From NCBI GenBank assembly GCA_947428835.1, contig CANENE010000003.1, forward strand, positions 62,001 to 126,000: 64,000 bases of DNA, read 5' to 3'. How positions within the stretch are numbered: position 1 is the first letter of the stretch; each line of letters starts with the position of its first letter. Position numbers and translations under genes: made by a program. This DNA comes from an uncultured bacterium. Its GTDB lineage: Bacteria; Cyanobacteriota; Vampirovibrionia; Gastranaerophilales; Gastranaerophilaceae. This document shows, piece by piece, positions 35,154 through 45,149 of the stretch. The notes below the pieces were generated by a model. That model saw only the letters and a list, made by a program, of their open reading frames with translations, ran no database searches and was not told where the DNA came from.

Positions 35154-35432
35154 TTACTCGTCTTCTTCTAAAAAAGAGGCAGTAATATCTTGTGAATTCA
35201 AAGAATCGATAAAATGATTATAACGTTCCATTCTAAGTTTTAACCAGCTTAACATAGAATTGGAGCCGGTAATTTTAACGACACGAATGGGAGCAAAGCA
35301 GTTTCTGTTCGTGTTGTATTTTTCTTCCATGAATGTTTGGCACTTGCAATTAAGTTCATCTATAAGCTCATATAGCGTTTTAAGCCAGGCACTTTGAACA
35401 GATAATTCATCTACTTTAAATTCTAAAATCAT
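35154..35432 (-). CDS. Hypothetical protein, 92 residues
   Basis: A small helical protein with no recognised domain. Features are WLKTLYELIDELNCKCQTFM and MLSWLKLRMERYNHF, and an acidic C-terminus. Convergent with the L25 gene, from which it is separated by 12 bases, and divergent from uvrC. It is kept because its frame is fully open and no competing gene exists on either strand. Confidence 0.5.
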   Translation of the reverse strand: MILEFKVDELSVQSAWLKTLYELIDELNCKCQTFMEEKYNTNRNCFAPIRVVKITGSNSMLSWLKLRMERYNHFIDSLNSQDITASFLEEDE

Positions 35433-35545
35433 AACCGACCTATCTTTCCTGTTGATTGCATACTTTAAATGGTAATAGTAACTTATTGACTTTATTCCCC
35501 AAAAAATCGTTTTATAACATAATTCGAATATGGTAATATATATGT

Positions 35546-37216
35546 ATGGCTTTTAAAAACGAAAATATTAAAAAACAAGTTAAAATGATGCCAAAATCCC
35601 CGGGATGCTATCAGTACTTTGATAAAAATGATGAACTGATATATGTAGGCAAAGCAAAAAACCTTTATAACCGCGTAAATAGCTATTTTACGGGCGAGAA
35701 AAAAGATTCAATAAAACTCCAGATAATGGTTCCTCAGATAGAAAGAATAGAATTTATAGTTGTAAATTCTGAAATCGAGGCTCTTATTTTAGAAAACGAG
35801 CTCATTAAAAAACATAAACCAAAATATAACGTTTTACTTAAAGACGATAAAAAATTTCCCTATTTTGTGGTTACAAAAGAAGATTATCCAAGAATTCTTG
35901 TTGTAAGAAAGGCAAATAAAAACCCTATTAAAGGCAAATATTACGGTCCGTATACCGATTCAAAAGCAATGTATGCAACTTTAGAGACCATAGGCAAAAT
36001 CTTTCCTTTAAAAAAATGCAATAAGCCAAAATATAAAACGAGACCTTGTCTTTATTACGATATTGGTCAATGCAGCGCCCCTTGCCAAAATAAGATTTCA
36101 AGCAAAGAATATAAAGATATAATTAAAAACGCAGAACTCTTTTTATCAGGAAAAAGAAAAGAACTTATAAAAACACTTAAGAAAGAAATGGAAAATTTAA
36201 GCAAAAAATGCGATTTCGAAAAGGCGCTATTGTTAAGAAACAGCATTAGCGATATAGAAAAGACTCTTGAAAAACAAAGCGTTGTCTTTAAGACAAATGT
36301 AAATAAAGACTATGTTGGACTTGCAAGCAGTAATCACCTTGCAAGCATTAGCATAATTCAAGTTAGAGACGGAAGACTTATTTCTAAAAAAGATTTTTCT
36401 TTTTCAAATTTGATTGAAGAAAAAAATAATTTTGATGAAATCACAGAAAGTGCCTTAAGGCAGTATTACATGATGCTTACTGATAACGAACTTCCTGAAA
36501 AAATTATAGTTAGCGAAAATTTTTCTAATATGGAATTATATAAAAAATGGCTCACATCAAGACAAAACAGCACTATTGATATTTTAAAAGCCAAGTACAA
36601 ATCAGATAAAGAGATTCTTGAATTAGCGAAAAAAAATGCTTCCTATAGTTTAGAACAGCTTAAATTAAAAGAATTAAGCAAAATTCAAAATAACTACAAC
36701 GAAATTGCAAAATACCTGCAGGACAAATTGAAATTGGACAATTTTCCCCACACAATCGAATGCTATGATATCTCGCACATACAAGGTACAAACACCGTAG
36801 CATCGGGTGTGTTTTTTGAAAATGGAGAACCCAAAAAATCAAAATACAGAAGATATAAACTAAGAAGTATTGAAAAAGGTGAAGTAGATGACTTCAAATC
36901 AATGAGAGAAATACTTTCAAGAAGATTCAAAAGAATTAAACAAGGCGAAATACCGCAATCTGATTTATATATAATAGATGGGGGCAAAGGCCAGCTTTCA
37001 AGCGTATATAAAATTATGAAAGAGTTTGACCTGAATCTCAATATTGTATCGCTTGCAAAAAGAGAAGAGGAGGTATTTCTGCCAAATAAAAGCAAGCCTG
37101 TAATTTTTGAAGCAAATTCTCCTGCCCTCCATTTATTTCAAAGAATAAGAGACGAAGCACACAGATTTGCAATTACATACCATAGAAATCTAAGAAGTAA
37201 AACAATGCTTGATTAA
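35546..37216 (+). CDS. uvrC: Excinuclease ABC subunit C, lacking the C-terminal HhH domain
   Basis: 556 residues. The N-terminal GIY-YIG domain (PGCYQYFDKNDELIYVGKAKNL) cuts 3' to the lesion. A Cys-rich segment (CLYYDIGQCSAPC), a UVR motif (KKCDFEKALLLRNSI) and the RNase H-like domain for the 5' cut (CYDISHIQGTN; DLYIIDGGKGQL) are present. It stops at DEAHRFAITYHRNLRSKTMLD, where most UvrC proteins continue with an SxLDxIPGIG helix-hairpin-helix pair of ~55 residues. The DNA after the stop belongs to a convergent gene, so this is a real, short form. Confidence 0.95.
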   Translation: MAFKNENIKKQVKMMPKSPGCYQYFDKNDELIYVGKAKNLYNRVNSYFTGEKKDSIKLQIMVPQIERIEFIVVNSEIEALILENELIKKHKPKYNVLLKDDKKFPYFVVTKEDYPRILVVRKANKNPIKGKYYGPYTDSKAMYATLETIGKIFPLKKCNKPKYKTRPCLYYDIGQCSAPCQNKISSKEYKDIIKNAELFLSGKRKELIKTLKKEMENLSKKCDFEKALLLRNSISDIEKTLEKQSVVFKTNVNKDYVGLASSNHLASISIIQVRDGRLISKKDFSFSNLIEEKNNFDEITESALRQYYMMLTDNELPEKIIVSENFSNMELYKKWLTSRQNSTIDILKAKYKSDKEILELAKKNASYSLEQLKLKELSKIQNNYNEIAKYLQDKLKLDNFPHTIECYDISHIQGTNTVASGVFFENGEPKKSKYRRYKLRSIEKGEVDDFKSMREILSRRFKRIKQGEIPQSDLYIIDGGKGQLSSVYKIMKEFDLNLNIVSLAKREEEVFLPNKSKPVIFEANSPALHLFQRIRDEAHRFAITYHRNLRSKTMLD

Positions 37217-37223
37217 ATATATT

Positions 37224-38096
37224 TTAAGCTTTGTTTTTTGGAATTATCAAATAGCCGACAATTTTCACTTGTGAATTTTCAATTTTAACGTCATCAATCT
37301 TTAATTTGCCGTTATTGTCGTCAGCTTTAAAAGAGAAGCTTAAAGGGTTCACTGCCTTCAATGCCTGCTCTATTGGCATATATTTACTTAATTTTGAATC
37401 ATTAACTTCAATATCAGATAGCTGTATGACGCCATCAACCACTTCAAGCTTTGCTTTCATAGAAACTTTAAGAGGTTTTATGAAATTTTTTGTAAATGAG
37501 CCGATTTTAGCAGCCGGACTCACTTCATACTCAAAATATATATTATCTTCTTTAATTTTAATTTTCGGCTCTTTGATATTTATTATTTTTGATAAAACGT
37601 TATCGCCATTTATCTTTGCCATTACTTCTTTATATTCATCAGTATTTATTGATTTTTGCAAATCGTCTTCACTCATGACGGTTGTATATTTTAAAATCAT
37701 ATTTTCTCTAAAAACAACACTATCATTACTTACATCCACACTATTGTAAGGGCAGACAGTTTGAGCATTAAAAGAAGAAAAATAAAAACCGTTATAAAAG
37801 ATATTATCACTTTTTACATTAACATTTCCAAAATTGCCGCCCAGTAAACTTACTCCATAAAAATTTTGAATTTTTACATCAAATTTTGAATTAATTTCTT
37901 TTTTTAATGCGCGCTCAATTGCTGATTCCATAGTTTTTTTGGTTAAGAAATTAACTCCCGCCGTGCTTGACAAAATACCTGAAAAACTCTTTTTAAAAGG
38001 CTTTGCAGTGCACATAGAAGAATAATCCAAGGCAAAACAAGTATTTACAACTGCACTTAAAAATATTAGCAATAGTATAGTCAATTTCTTTTTCAT
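37224..38096 (-). CDS. DUF2993/LmeA-like secreted or periplasmic protein
   Basis: The start at 38096 begins a clear signal peptide (MKKKLTILLLIFLSAVVNTCFA, cleavage after ~22 residues). The frame upstream is open but adds only an implausible leader. The mature part alternates beta strands with repeats of the type VKSDNIFYNGFYFSSF and LEVVDGVIQLSDIEV, as in DUF2993 (LmeA-like, phospholipid-binding) proteins common in cyanobacteria. Likely an envelope lipid-binding protein. Convergent with uvrC, 8 bases apart. Confidence 0.7.
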   Translation of the reverse strand: MKKKLTILLLIFLSAVVNTCFALDYSSMCTAKPFKKSFSGILSSTAGVNFLTKKTMESAIERALKKEINSKFDVKIQNFYGVSLLGGNFGNVNVKSDNIFYNGFYFSSFNAQTVCPYNSVDVSNDSVVFRENMILKYTTVMSEDDLQKSINTDEYKEVMAKINGDNVLSKIINIKEPKIKIKEDNIYFEYEVSPAAKIGSFTKNFIKPLKVSMKAKLEVVDGVIQLSDIEVNDSKLSKYMPIEQALKAVNPLSFSFKADDNNGKLKIDDVKIENSQVKIVGYLIIPKNKA

Positions 38097-38221
38097 AAAA
38101 ACTCCTCCGCTATAAAAAATTATACTTAAGAAAAATAATTCTTGCAAATTTAATAAAAAAACCGTAGAATAGTTAGAAATATAAATTTTTGAAAACAAAT
38201 TTTACAAAACAAACCAAAACT

Positions 38222-38243
38222 AGCAAAAAAAATTTATTAGGTG
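38222..38243 (+). promoter_or_regulatory. Shared upstream motif of small-protein genes (copy E)
   Basis: AGCAAAAAAAATTTATTAG repeats the A-tract/TTTATTA block seen before 27978 and 45573, 64-85 bases upstream of the gene start at 38307. Confidence 0.4.
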
Positions 38244-38306
38244 TTTTTGAATATCAAACAAGTTACGCACGAGATTTCAAGTTAATAAACAATGGAGAGT
38301 TCTAAA

Positions 38307-38666
38307 ATGAGCAACGAAATTGGGAGAAACCTGAAAGGATATGAGAATTTGGCACAAGCACAGGTGTCAGAAAGCTTAAATTCATTTCAAAACGCACACA
38401 ACAGCATAAACAACAACATAAACAGTTTCAAAAATGAGGAAGCCATGGCATTTCTTGGCACAATGGGAATGTCTCAGGTCAAAATATCAAAGCCTACCCA
38501 AACTACAATCAAGGCAGTAAACGAATTTACAACTGATTCAAATTATGTTGAAAATCATATATCTTTTTGCAATAATTTAGTTGATAACGGCTACACACTT
38601 CAAGAAGCCGACAGAATTACCCAAAAGGTATTTAATAAACTAAAAGATGCAGATATATATAAATAA
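38307..38666 (+). CDS. Small lineage-specific protein, 119 residues
   Basis: A polar helical protein with Asn/Ser-rich N-terminal half (HNSINNNINSF) and a compact C-terminal part with GYTLQEADRITQKVF. The start at 38307 (MSNEIG) is preferred over an ATG at 38292, because GGAGAG lies at the proper distance before it. The last 20 bases overlap the start of upp. Upstream region carries the shared A-tract motif. No known family. Confidence 0.6.
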   Translation: MSNEIGRNLKGYENLAQAQVSESLNSFQNAHNSINNNINSFKNEEAMAFLGTMGMSQVKISKPTQTTIKAVNEFTTDSNYVENHISFCNNLVDNGYTLQEADRITQKVFNKLKDADIYK

Positions 38667-39330
38667 GGCTCATATTTTGTCTGAAATTAATAATTTTAAA
38701 ATAGTTACAAACCCATTAATTGAACATTATTTATCTGTTATAAGAGATAAAAAAAGCTCACAGGAAATCTTTAGAAACGCGGTTAAAAAAGTATCTTATG
38801 CCCTAATTTATGAGGCAAGTGCTTTTCTTCCCCTAAAAGAAAAAGAAATTGAAACTCCCGTTCAAAAAACAATTGTTAAAACATTTGACGAATCAAATCA
38901 GGTAATTCTTGCTCCGATTTTAAGAGCAGGAATGATTTTTTGTCAAAGCGCTTTTGAGATGCTTCCTTTTGCAAACGTGCATCATATAGGAATGTATAGA
39001 AACGAACAGACCTTAGAGCCTGTTTGGTATTACGATAAAAATCAGCCCATCTTAAAAGATAAATCAAAAGTATATGTAATAATATTAGACCCTATGCTTG
39101 CAACCGGAAACAGTGGAAATGACGCTATAAATAACTTTATTTCCAAAGGTATTTTGGAAGAAAACATAACATTTATGAGCCTTATATCATCCCCTGAAGG
39201 AGTCTGTAATATGCACAAAAAATTTCCAAAAGTAAGAATAATAACAAGTGCTTACGACAAGGGGCTAAACACTAAAGGCTACATTGTACCCGGACTTGGC
39301 GATATTGGAGACAGAATTTATAACACATAA
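38647..39330 (+). CDS. upp: Uracil phosphoribosyltransferase
   Basis: Salvages uracil to UMP with PRPP. 227 residues. APILRAGMIF and the PRPP loop LDPMLATGNSGNDAI (~150-164) are diagnostic. The C-terminal YIVPGLGDIGDR is the uracil-binding motif. It overlaps the preceding small gene by 20 bases and is followed 23 bases later by uvrA. Confidence 0.95.
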   Translation: MQIYINKAHILSEINNFKIVTNPLIEHYLSVIRDKKSSQEIFRNAVKKVSYALIYEASAFLPLKEKEIETPVQKTIVKTFDESNQVILAPILRAGMIFCQSAFEMLPFANVHHIGMYRNEQTLEPVWYYDKNQPILKDKSKVYVIILDPMLATGNSGNDAINNFISKGILEENITFMSLISSPEGVCNMHKKFPKVRIITSAYDKGLNTKGYIVPGLGDIGDRIYNT

Positions 39331-39353
39331 ATTTTGTGTGCTAAAATATTCTT

Positions 39354-42185
39354 ATGAATGATTTTATTGAAATTTATAATGCAAATGTTCATAATTTAAA
39401 CAATGTCAGCCTAAAAATTCCAAAAAACGAACTTGTGGTTTTCACAGGTGTTTCAGGTTCCGGAAAATCTTCTCTGGCTTTTGATACTATATTTGCAGAA
39501 GGTCAAAGAAGGTACGTTGAAAGTCTTTCTACCTATGCAAGACAATTTTTAGGACAGATGGACAAACCCGACGTTGAAAGAATAGAAGGATTATCACCTG
39601 CTGTTTCAATTGATCAAAAGTCAACAAGCAATAATCCGCGCTCAACCGTCGGCACAATCACTGAAATCTATGATTATCTAAGACTGCTTTATGCAAGGGC
39701 TGGCACTCCTTATTGTCCTAATTGCGGTAAAGTAATTACACCGCAGACACTGGATGAAATAGTAGAGCAGATTTTAAGCCTCAAAGAAGGAAGCAGAATA
39801 ATTCTTTTGTCTCCAATAATAAGAGCAAAAAAAGGCGAATACAAAGGGCTATTTAGCTCACTTACACAAGAAGGTTTTATAAGAGCAAGGGTAGATGGTC
39901 AAATATATAATCTTGAAGAAGATGAAATTGAGCTCAATAAAACCCAAAAGCACACAATTGAAATCGTAGTCGATAGAATTATTGTTAAAAAAGAAGCAAA
40001 AGCAAGAATAGCTGATTCTGTTCAAGTTGCTCTGATGCGCTCAGATGGACTTTTAATTGTACATGATATAGAAAATAAAAAAGACATAATATTTAGTGAA
40101 AAACTGGCATGCCCAAGTTGCAACATAAGTTTTGAAGAATTGACACCCAGACTTTTAAGCTTCAATAATCCCTACGGAGCCTGCCCTGTCTGCAATGGCA
40201 TCGGTGCCCATTTTGAAATAAGCCCCGAGCTTGTAGTTCCCGATACCACAAAATCACTCAGCGAAGGTGCTATTTACCCTTGGGCAAAGACAGCTAACCC
40301 ATACTACAGCGACATTTTAAAAAGTGTCTGCGAGCATTACAAAATTGATTTCAATAAACCTTTCAAATCACTTACAACGGCTCAAAAAGGAATAATATTA
40401 TATGGAAACGGCGATGAAAAAATCAAAATGACCTACGCCGATTTTGGCACAAAACACTATAGAACCCACATCATGAGCTATCTTGGGGTAATCCCTTATT
40501 TAATGAAAAGATATGAAAGTGACTCTGATTTAGTTAGAGCTGAAATTGAAAAATACATGATTACAATCCCCTGCAAGGCTTGTGGCGGCGGAAGGCTTAA
40601 TAAGTTCGCCTTAAGTGTCAAAATTCAAGATAAAAATATATTTGAATTTTGTTCTATGCCAATAGATAAAGCGTACGAATTTATAGAAGAACTGTATCTT
40701 ACATTAGATGAATTTAAATTAAAAATCGCAAAACAGGTTTTAGATGAAATCAGAGCAAGGTTGAAATTTTTGATGGATGTCGGTTTAAATTATCTCACTC
40801 TTGCAAGATCATCAGGAACTCTTTCCGGAGGCGAAGCGCAAAGAATTCGCCTTGCAACCCAAATTGGTTCAGGGTTATCGGGAGTCTTATATGTTTTGGA
40901 TGAACCATCCATAGGACTTCATCAAAAAGACAATGATATGTTGATTTCTACCCTAATTAAACTAAGGAACCTTGGAAACACATTAATCGTCGTAGAACAC
41001 GATGAAGATACAATAAATGCCGCAAATTACATTGTGGATATTGGTCCATACGCAGGAAATCTTGGAGGAAATATCGTTGCAGTAGGAACCGTAGACGATA
41101 TTAAAAAGGAGAAAAAATCATTAACCGGGCAATATCTTTTAGGGACAAAAAAAATCGAAGTTCCTAAAAAAAGAAGAAAAGGAAACGGCAAATTTTTAAA
41201 AGTTAAAAATGCCCACATTAATAACTTAAAAAATGTTGATGTCAACATCCCGCTAGGTAAAATTGTAACGGTAACCGGAGTATCAGGTTCAGGCAAATCA
41301 TCTTTAGTTGATGATGTTATATCAACATACGCACGCCACAGCTTATACAGAAATAAACCAAAGCCATCTTATGTCGACAAGATTGAAGGTTTTGAAGAAA
41401 TAGATAAACTTGTTGTAGTAGATCAATCTCCAATCGGTAGAACACCAAGGTCAAACCCCGCGACATATACCGAAGTCTTTACATATATAAGAGAGCTTTT
41501 TGCTCAAACCCCTGAAGCTAAAGTCAGAGGCTATAAACAGGGAAGATTTTCTTTCAATGTCAAAGGCGGGCGCTGCGAAAAATGTTCCGGAGACGGTGTA
41601 TTAAAAATTGAAATGAACTTCTTATCAGATGTCTATGTAAAATGCGATGTCTGCAAAGGCAAAAGATACAACGAAGAAACTTTAGAAGTTAAATATAAAG
41701 GCAAAAATATAGCAGATGTTCTTGACATGACAGTAAGCGAAGCTTATGAATTTTTTGTTAACATTCCAAAAATTGCAACAAGACTAAAAACGCTAAATGA
41801 CGTTGGTCTTGGTTATATTAAGCTCGGGCAGTCTGCAACAACTCTTTCGGGAGGCGAAGCCCAAAGAGTCAAATTGTCTCTTGAATTGAATAAACGCGCT
41901 ACAGGCAAGACTCTTTATATCTTAGATGAACCATCTGTAGGACTTCATTTCTATGATGTCGATAAGCTTGTCAAAATCCTGCAAGCACTAGCAGACAACG
42001 GTAACACTGTTTTAATTATTGAACACAATATGGATATAATTAAATGTGCCGACTGGATTATTGATTTAGGACCCGAAGGAGGTCAAAATGGCGGAAACAT
42101 TATATTTGAAGGAACACCAGAACAAATTATTAAAAATAAAAAAAGCTACACAGGAAAATACCTCAAAAAGTATATTAAACCATAA
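39354..42185 (+). CDS. uvrA: Excinuclease ABC subunit A
   Basis: The damage-sensing ATPase of nucleotide excision repair. 943 residues with two ABC ATPase halves: Walker A GVSGSGKSSLAFDT near the start and GVSGSGKSSLVDDV (~643-656), each with an LSGGEAQRI/V signature and VLDEPS/ILDEPS Walker B. Zinc fingers are recognisable at CPNCGKV, CPSC...CPVCNG and CEKCSGDG...CDVCKG. Lies close to uvrC in this window, with upp upstream. Confidence 0.97.
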   Translation: MNDFIEIYNANVHNLNNVSLKIPKNELVVFTGVSGSGKSSLAFDTIFAEGQRRYVESLSTYARQFLGQMDKPDVERIEGLSPAVSIDQKSTSNNPRSTVGTITEIYDYLRLLYARAGTPYCPNCGKVITPQTLDEIVEQILSLKEGSRIILLSPIIRAKKGEYKGLFSSLTQEGFIRARVDGQIYNLEEDEIELNKTQKHTIEIVVDRIIVKKEAKARIADSVQVALMRSDGLLIVHDIENKKDIIFSEKLACPSCNISFEELTPRLLSFNNPYGACPVCNGIGAHFEISPELVVPDTTKSLSEGAIYPWAKTANPYYSDILKSVCEHYKIDFNKPFKSLTTAQKGIILYGNGDEKIKMTYADFGTKHYRTHIMSYLGVIPYLMKRYESDSDLVRAEIEKYMITIPCKACGGGRLNKFALSVKIQDKNIFEFCSMPIDKAYEFIEELYLTLDEFKLKIAKQVLDEIRARLKFLMDVGLNYLTLARSSGTLSGGEAQRIRLATQIGSGLSGVLYVLDEPSIGLHQKDNDMLISTLIKLRNLGNTLIVVEHDEDTINAANYIVDIGPYAGNLGGNIVAVGTVDDIKKEKKSLTGQYLLGTKKIEVPKKRRKGNGKFLKVKNAHINNLKNVDVNIPLGKIVTVTGVSGSGKSSLVDDVISTYARHSLYRNKPKPSYVDKIEGFEEIDKLVVVDQSPIGRTPRSNPATYTEVFTYIRELFAQTPEAKVRGYKQGRFSFNVKGGRCEKCSGDGVLKIEMNFLSDVYVKCDVCKGKRYNEETLEVKYKGKNIADVLDMTVSEAYEFFVNIPKIATRLKTLNDVGLGYIKLGQSATTLSGGEAQRVKLSLELNKRATGKTLYILDEPSVGLHFYDVDKLVKILQALADNGNTVLIIEHNMDIIKCADWIIDLGPEGGQNGGNIIFEGTPEQIIKNKKSYTGKYLKKYIKP

Positions 42186-42259
42186 TACAAACTGTTAATA
42201 TTTTTTTCAAAATTTTGTACTATAATAAAATGAGAATTATTTTGATAGGATATGGATTT

Positions 42260-42727
42260 ATGAAAAATATTAAAAATTTATTTTTGGTGTTAATGTGTTT
42301 GGCTTTAAATTCAATTGCACTTGCAGATGATAAAGCAGATATTCTTGCTACATTTAATAAATATGTAAATGATGCAAATACATACTCAAAATCGCTTCCA
42401 AATTACTATGTAAATAATGCAAAAATTATCCGTGTTGTAAACAAAAAACAAGGCGGCAAACAAAGCGTTATTATCCCATTTGACAGGTACTTAAAAGAAT
42501 TGAGCAGTCATTCAACTTTAGCAAAAACTGTCGGATACAAGAATAACTATGTAAATAGAAATCTAGTAAAAGTCAATGAAGATTACAAGCTAACCGCTAC
42601 AAGAATACCAAGAAACGATAAAACCGGGCTTCCCTGCTACTTTGTATTTACAAAGCAAAATGGAGTATGGAAGATAAAAGAAGAGAGCATGACAACCAAT
42701 ATGCAGGCTTTCTTAAATGCAAAATAA
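42260..42727 (+). CDS. Exported small protein of unknown function
   Basis: 155 residues from the ATG at 42260, giving a signal peptide (MKNIKNLFLVLMCLALNSIALA). The upstream frame is open but lacks a better start. The mature part (~130 residues) has alternating helix and strand with terminal WKIKEESM, reminiscent of an NTF2-like fold, but that is only a guess. Monocistronic, ending at a bidirectional hairpin shared with the convergent gene. Confidence 0.65.
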   Translation: MKNIKNLFLVLMCLALNSIALADDKADILATFNKYVNDANTYSKSLPNYYVNNAKIIRVVNKKQGGKQSVIIPFDRYLKELSSHSTLAKTVGYKNNYVNRNLVKVNEDYKLTATRIPRNDKTGLPCYFVFTKQNGVWKIKEESMTTNMQAFLNAK

Positions 42728-42751
42728 TTTAAAAATTTAAATAAGAACTTT

Positions 42752-42780
42752 GAAGATGCATAAAAAATTTATGCATCTTC
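42752..42780. terminator. Bidirectional terminator between convergent genes
   Basis: GAAGATGCATAAA and TTTATGCATCTTC form a perfect 13-bp stem around a 3-base loop. It overlaps the last codons of the minus-strand DUF1292 gene. Confidence 0.7.
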
Positions 42781-43053
42781 TTCTTCATCTTCATCGTCTT
42801 GTATTGCATTTGCAACAAAATTAAATTCGTCATCATCTTCAATTACTTCAAATGTACATTCATCATCGGTTTTAAACATTTTCATAATAACAAGTTCTTC
42901 TGACACTGTTTTAGTTTCTTCATCATACAAAGATAATAGTGCATATTCACTTCCATCAATTTCAACAATTTCTTGAAGCTTAAGCATAATCTCTTCACCA
43001 TTTTCTCCAATGGTTTTAATAATTTCATTTTCTAAATTTTCATTGTTTTGCAT
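42769..43053 (-). CDS. DUF1292 family protein (YrzB-like)
   Basis: 94 residues, strongly acidic. The pattern ENGEEIMLKLQEIVEIDGSEYALL is typical of DUF1292/YrzB proteins. In Firmicutes the same gene often follows the RuvX/YqgF gene, as it does here (27 bases apart), supporting the assignment. Function unknown. The C-terminus is a run of D/E residues. Confidence 0.8.
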   Translation of the reverse strand: MQNNENLENEIIKTIGENGEEIMLKLQEIVEIDGSEYALLSLYDEETKTVSEELVIMKMFKTDDECTFEVIEDDDEFNFVANAIQDDEDEEEDA

Positions 43054-43080
43054 AAAAAAACTCCTTTTTTAAATATATAT

Positions 43081-43497
43081 TTACTTTAAACCGTTCAAAT
43101 AATCCTGCAAGATAACACACGCTGCAACAGTGTCCACCATTGCCTTATTTTTAGTATATTTTTTATTTTGCTGTTTTAATATATTTTCAGCCTCTTGAGA
43201 AGAAAGCCTTTCATCTTGATATAATATATTATATTTTTCTTTTAAAGGTTCTATAAAATCAATACAGTTTTTGGCTTGAAACCCTAAGGTGCCATCCATA
43301 TTATATGGAACACCGATTAATATAGTATCTGCCATATATTCTTTTAAAATATTTTCAATTTCAATTCTTGCTTTATTATCATCAGTCCTGTTGATTGTTT
43401 TTACAGGAGTTGCCCCCAGCCACAGAGCATCTGATATAGCAATACCAATTCGCTTAGTTCCAATATCCAAAGCCAAAATCCGTTTCTTTATTGCCAT
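43081..43497 (-). CDS. ruvX: RuvX/YqgF pre-16S rRNA nuclease
   Basis: 138 residues with an RNase H-like fold. The N-terminal catalytic strand is LALDIGTKRIGIAISD, followed by IGVPYNMDG, YQDERLSSQEAE and a final DTVAA with catalytic Asp. Involved in 16S rRNA 5' end maturation and possibly recombination. It overlaps the end of the upstream helical-repeat gene by 10 bases, so it is translated as part of the same operon. Confidence 0.93.
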   Translation of the reverse strand: MAIKKRILALDIGTKRIGIAISDALWLGATPVKTINRTDDNKARIEIENILKEYMADTILIGVPYNMDGTLGFQAKNCIDFIEPLKEKYNILYQDERLSSQEAENILKQQNKKYTKNKAMVDTVAACVILQDYLNGLK

Positions 43498-45149
43498 TTT
43501 GCCTCAAGCTGTTCCATAAGCTTAATAAGCTCAACATCCGAAAAATTTGTTTTAATCGGCTTTGAAAAAATATCTTTGCTTCTGTTTTTTTTGCTCTTTT
43601 TTTGTTCACTTTGTCCAAGACATGTCGAAAGATAATAAAAAATAGATTTATCAAGCATAGATTCAATTAAAATCTTAATATATTTAATATGAAAACAAAG
43701 GCTGAAAAGATAGGAGCTGCTCATCTTCAAATTTGCGAGTTTTGCAATATAACTTTGAATAATTATCATATTTTTAAGGCCGCTGACAAATTCTTCATTT
43801 CCAATAAAATCTTTTGTTACAGCTCTTTGTACTATCCAATTTATTTTTGAAATATCATCAGGTCTGCTTTCTTCAATTTCTTTAATTAAGTTGTCAACAG
43901 CTTCTTTTTGTCCATATGAAAAATACCAGGTTTCTAGAAGTTTTGCAGACATTATCTTTTTGATTTTTGCATCATTTAAAGTAACACTATCAAGTTTTGA
44001 AGTGATAAATTCGCTTACATCAAAATTCAAATCACGAATATCATTCAATAGTTTTTTCCAAACTACAAATTCATATGGCAATTTTGTATTCTTTGAAATA
44101 TTTTTTTCATAAAAGAAATTCAATAAAGCCTTAGCTGAAATTGCAGTAGTTAAAACCGGCATGGAATCAGCATAAATTCTTTTTAAAATAATGTCAAAAT
44201 TTGCTTGAGTTATTCTTGAAAAACCCATACAGGAATTAATTCCATCGGCTACATTTATAGTAAAAAGAACCATATCTATTTTATCGTTTTCAGGATTTTT
44301 TCTTGAAATAATCAGAGAAAAATTTGCCTTGCCGTCAACAAAGCCCAAATAACATTTGTCTATTTTGGTATCAGAAATTGCAGAGACGTTTTTCCAATTT
44401 CGATTAGCAAAATTTATTCTTTTTATTGCAGCTTTAATTTTACTTTCGTCTGTTTTTTCAAGCTCAACATTTTTTAAAATATAATTTAGGCCATCAAGAG
44501 CATAGGGAGATTTAGATTTTATAAGTCCTTCTATTACAAGTTCAATTTCGTCAACTTCAATATCCAACATGGCAAGCAAAGACAAAACATTTGCCAAGTC
44601 ATCGCCATCTATTTCATCAACCATATTGGAAAGCAGGTATAAGCGCTCTTTTTTTGTGATATTCAGATAAAAATCCAAAAAATCAATTTGCACTTCGGCA
44701 TCATATATAGCATCAATAAGAAAATCTCTAACCCCATTTTGAGCAAGCTTATCGGGCTCCTGAATATTATCAAAAATGGCGTTATAGTCAACATGGATAC
44801 CTTTTTGTTTCATTAAAGAAAGAATATAAAATTTTAATTCGTCAGAATTTTTGTCATCTTCGATATATTTAATTGCTTCATTTTCAAATATATCTTTTTC
44901 AATACTTTCTAAAGCTAATATTGCACAAGTATTAGCATAAGGCGATTTGACATCCGTTATTTCTTTAAACAATGTTTTGCAGGCATAAGATTTATCTTCA
45001 AATTGTTTTATCTTGTCTATATCTTCTTTAAACCGAGGTGCGGCAATATTTTCATCATCCCTGTATTTACTCAAAATTTGCATGAGCTCTCTTCTGCATC
45101 TCATTTTAGAAGAATTTGATTTAGAATTATTTTTGGGTTTATTTGGCAT
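43488..45149 (-). CDS. Large helical-repeat (HEAT-like) protein of unknown function
   Basis: 553 residues, almost all alpha-helical, resembling HEAT/ARM-type repeats (DVKSPYANTCAILALESIEKD; SKSPYALDGLNYILKN). No enzymatic motif is evident. The start at 45149 forms a TAATG junction with the stop of the upstream zinc-finger gene, a strong sign of translational coupling. The alternative start at 45170 would overlap that gene by 22 bases. Together with the ClpX-type zinc finger it may form a protein-handling complex; this is inference from the gene order. Confidence 0.65.
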   Translation of the reverse strand: MPNKPKNNSKSNSSKMRCRRELMQILSKYRDDENIAAPRFKEDIDKIKQFEDKSYACKTLFKEITDVKSPYANTCAILALESIEKDIFENEAIKYIEDDKNSDELKFYILSLMKQKGIHVDYNAIFDNIQEPDKLAQNGVRDFLIDAIYDAEVQIDFLDFYLNITKKERLYLLSNMVDEIDGDDLANVLSLLAMLDIEVDEIELVIEGLIKSKSPYALDGLNYILKNVELEKTDESKIKAAIKRINFANRNWKNVSAISDTKIDKCYLGFVDGKANFSLIISRKNPENDKIDMVLFTINVADGINSCMGFSRITQANFDIILKRIYADSMPVLTTAISAKALLNFFYEKNISKNTKLPYEFVVWKKLLNDIRDLNFDVSEFITSKLDSVTLNDAKIKKIMSAKLLETWYFSYGQKEAVDNLIKEIEESRPDDISKINWIVQRAVTKDFIGNEEFVSGLKNMIIIQSYIAKLANLKMSSSYLFSLCFHIKYIKILIESMLDKSIFYYLSTCLGQSEQKKSKKNRSKDIFSKPIKTNFSDVELIKLMEQLEAKWQ

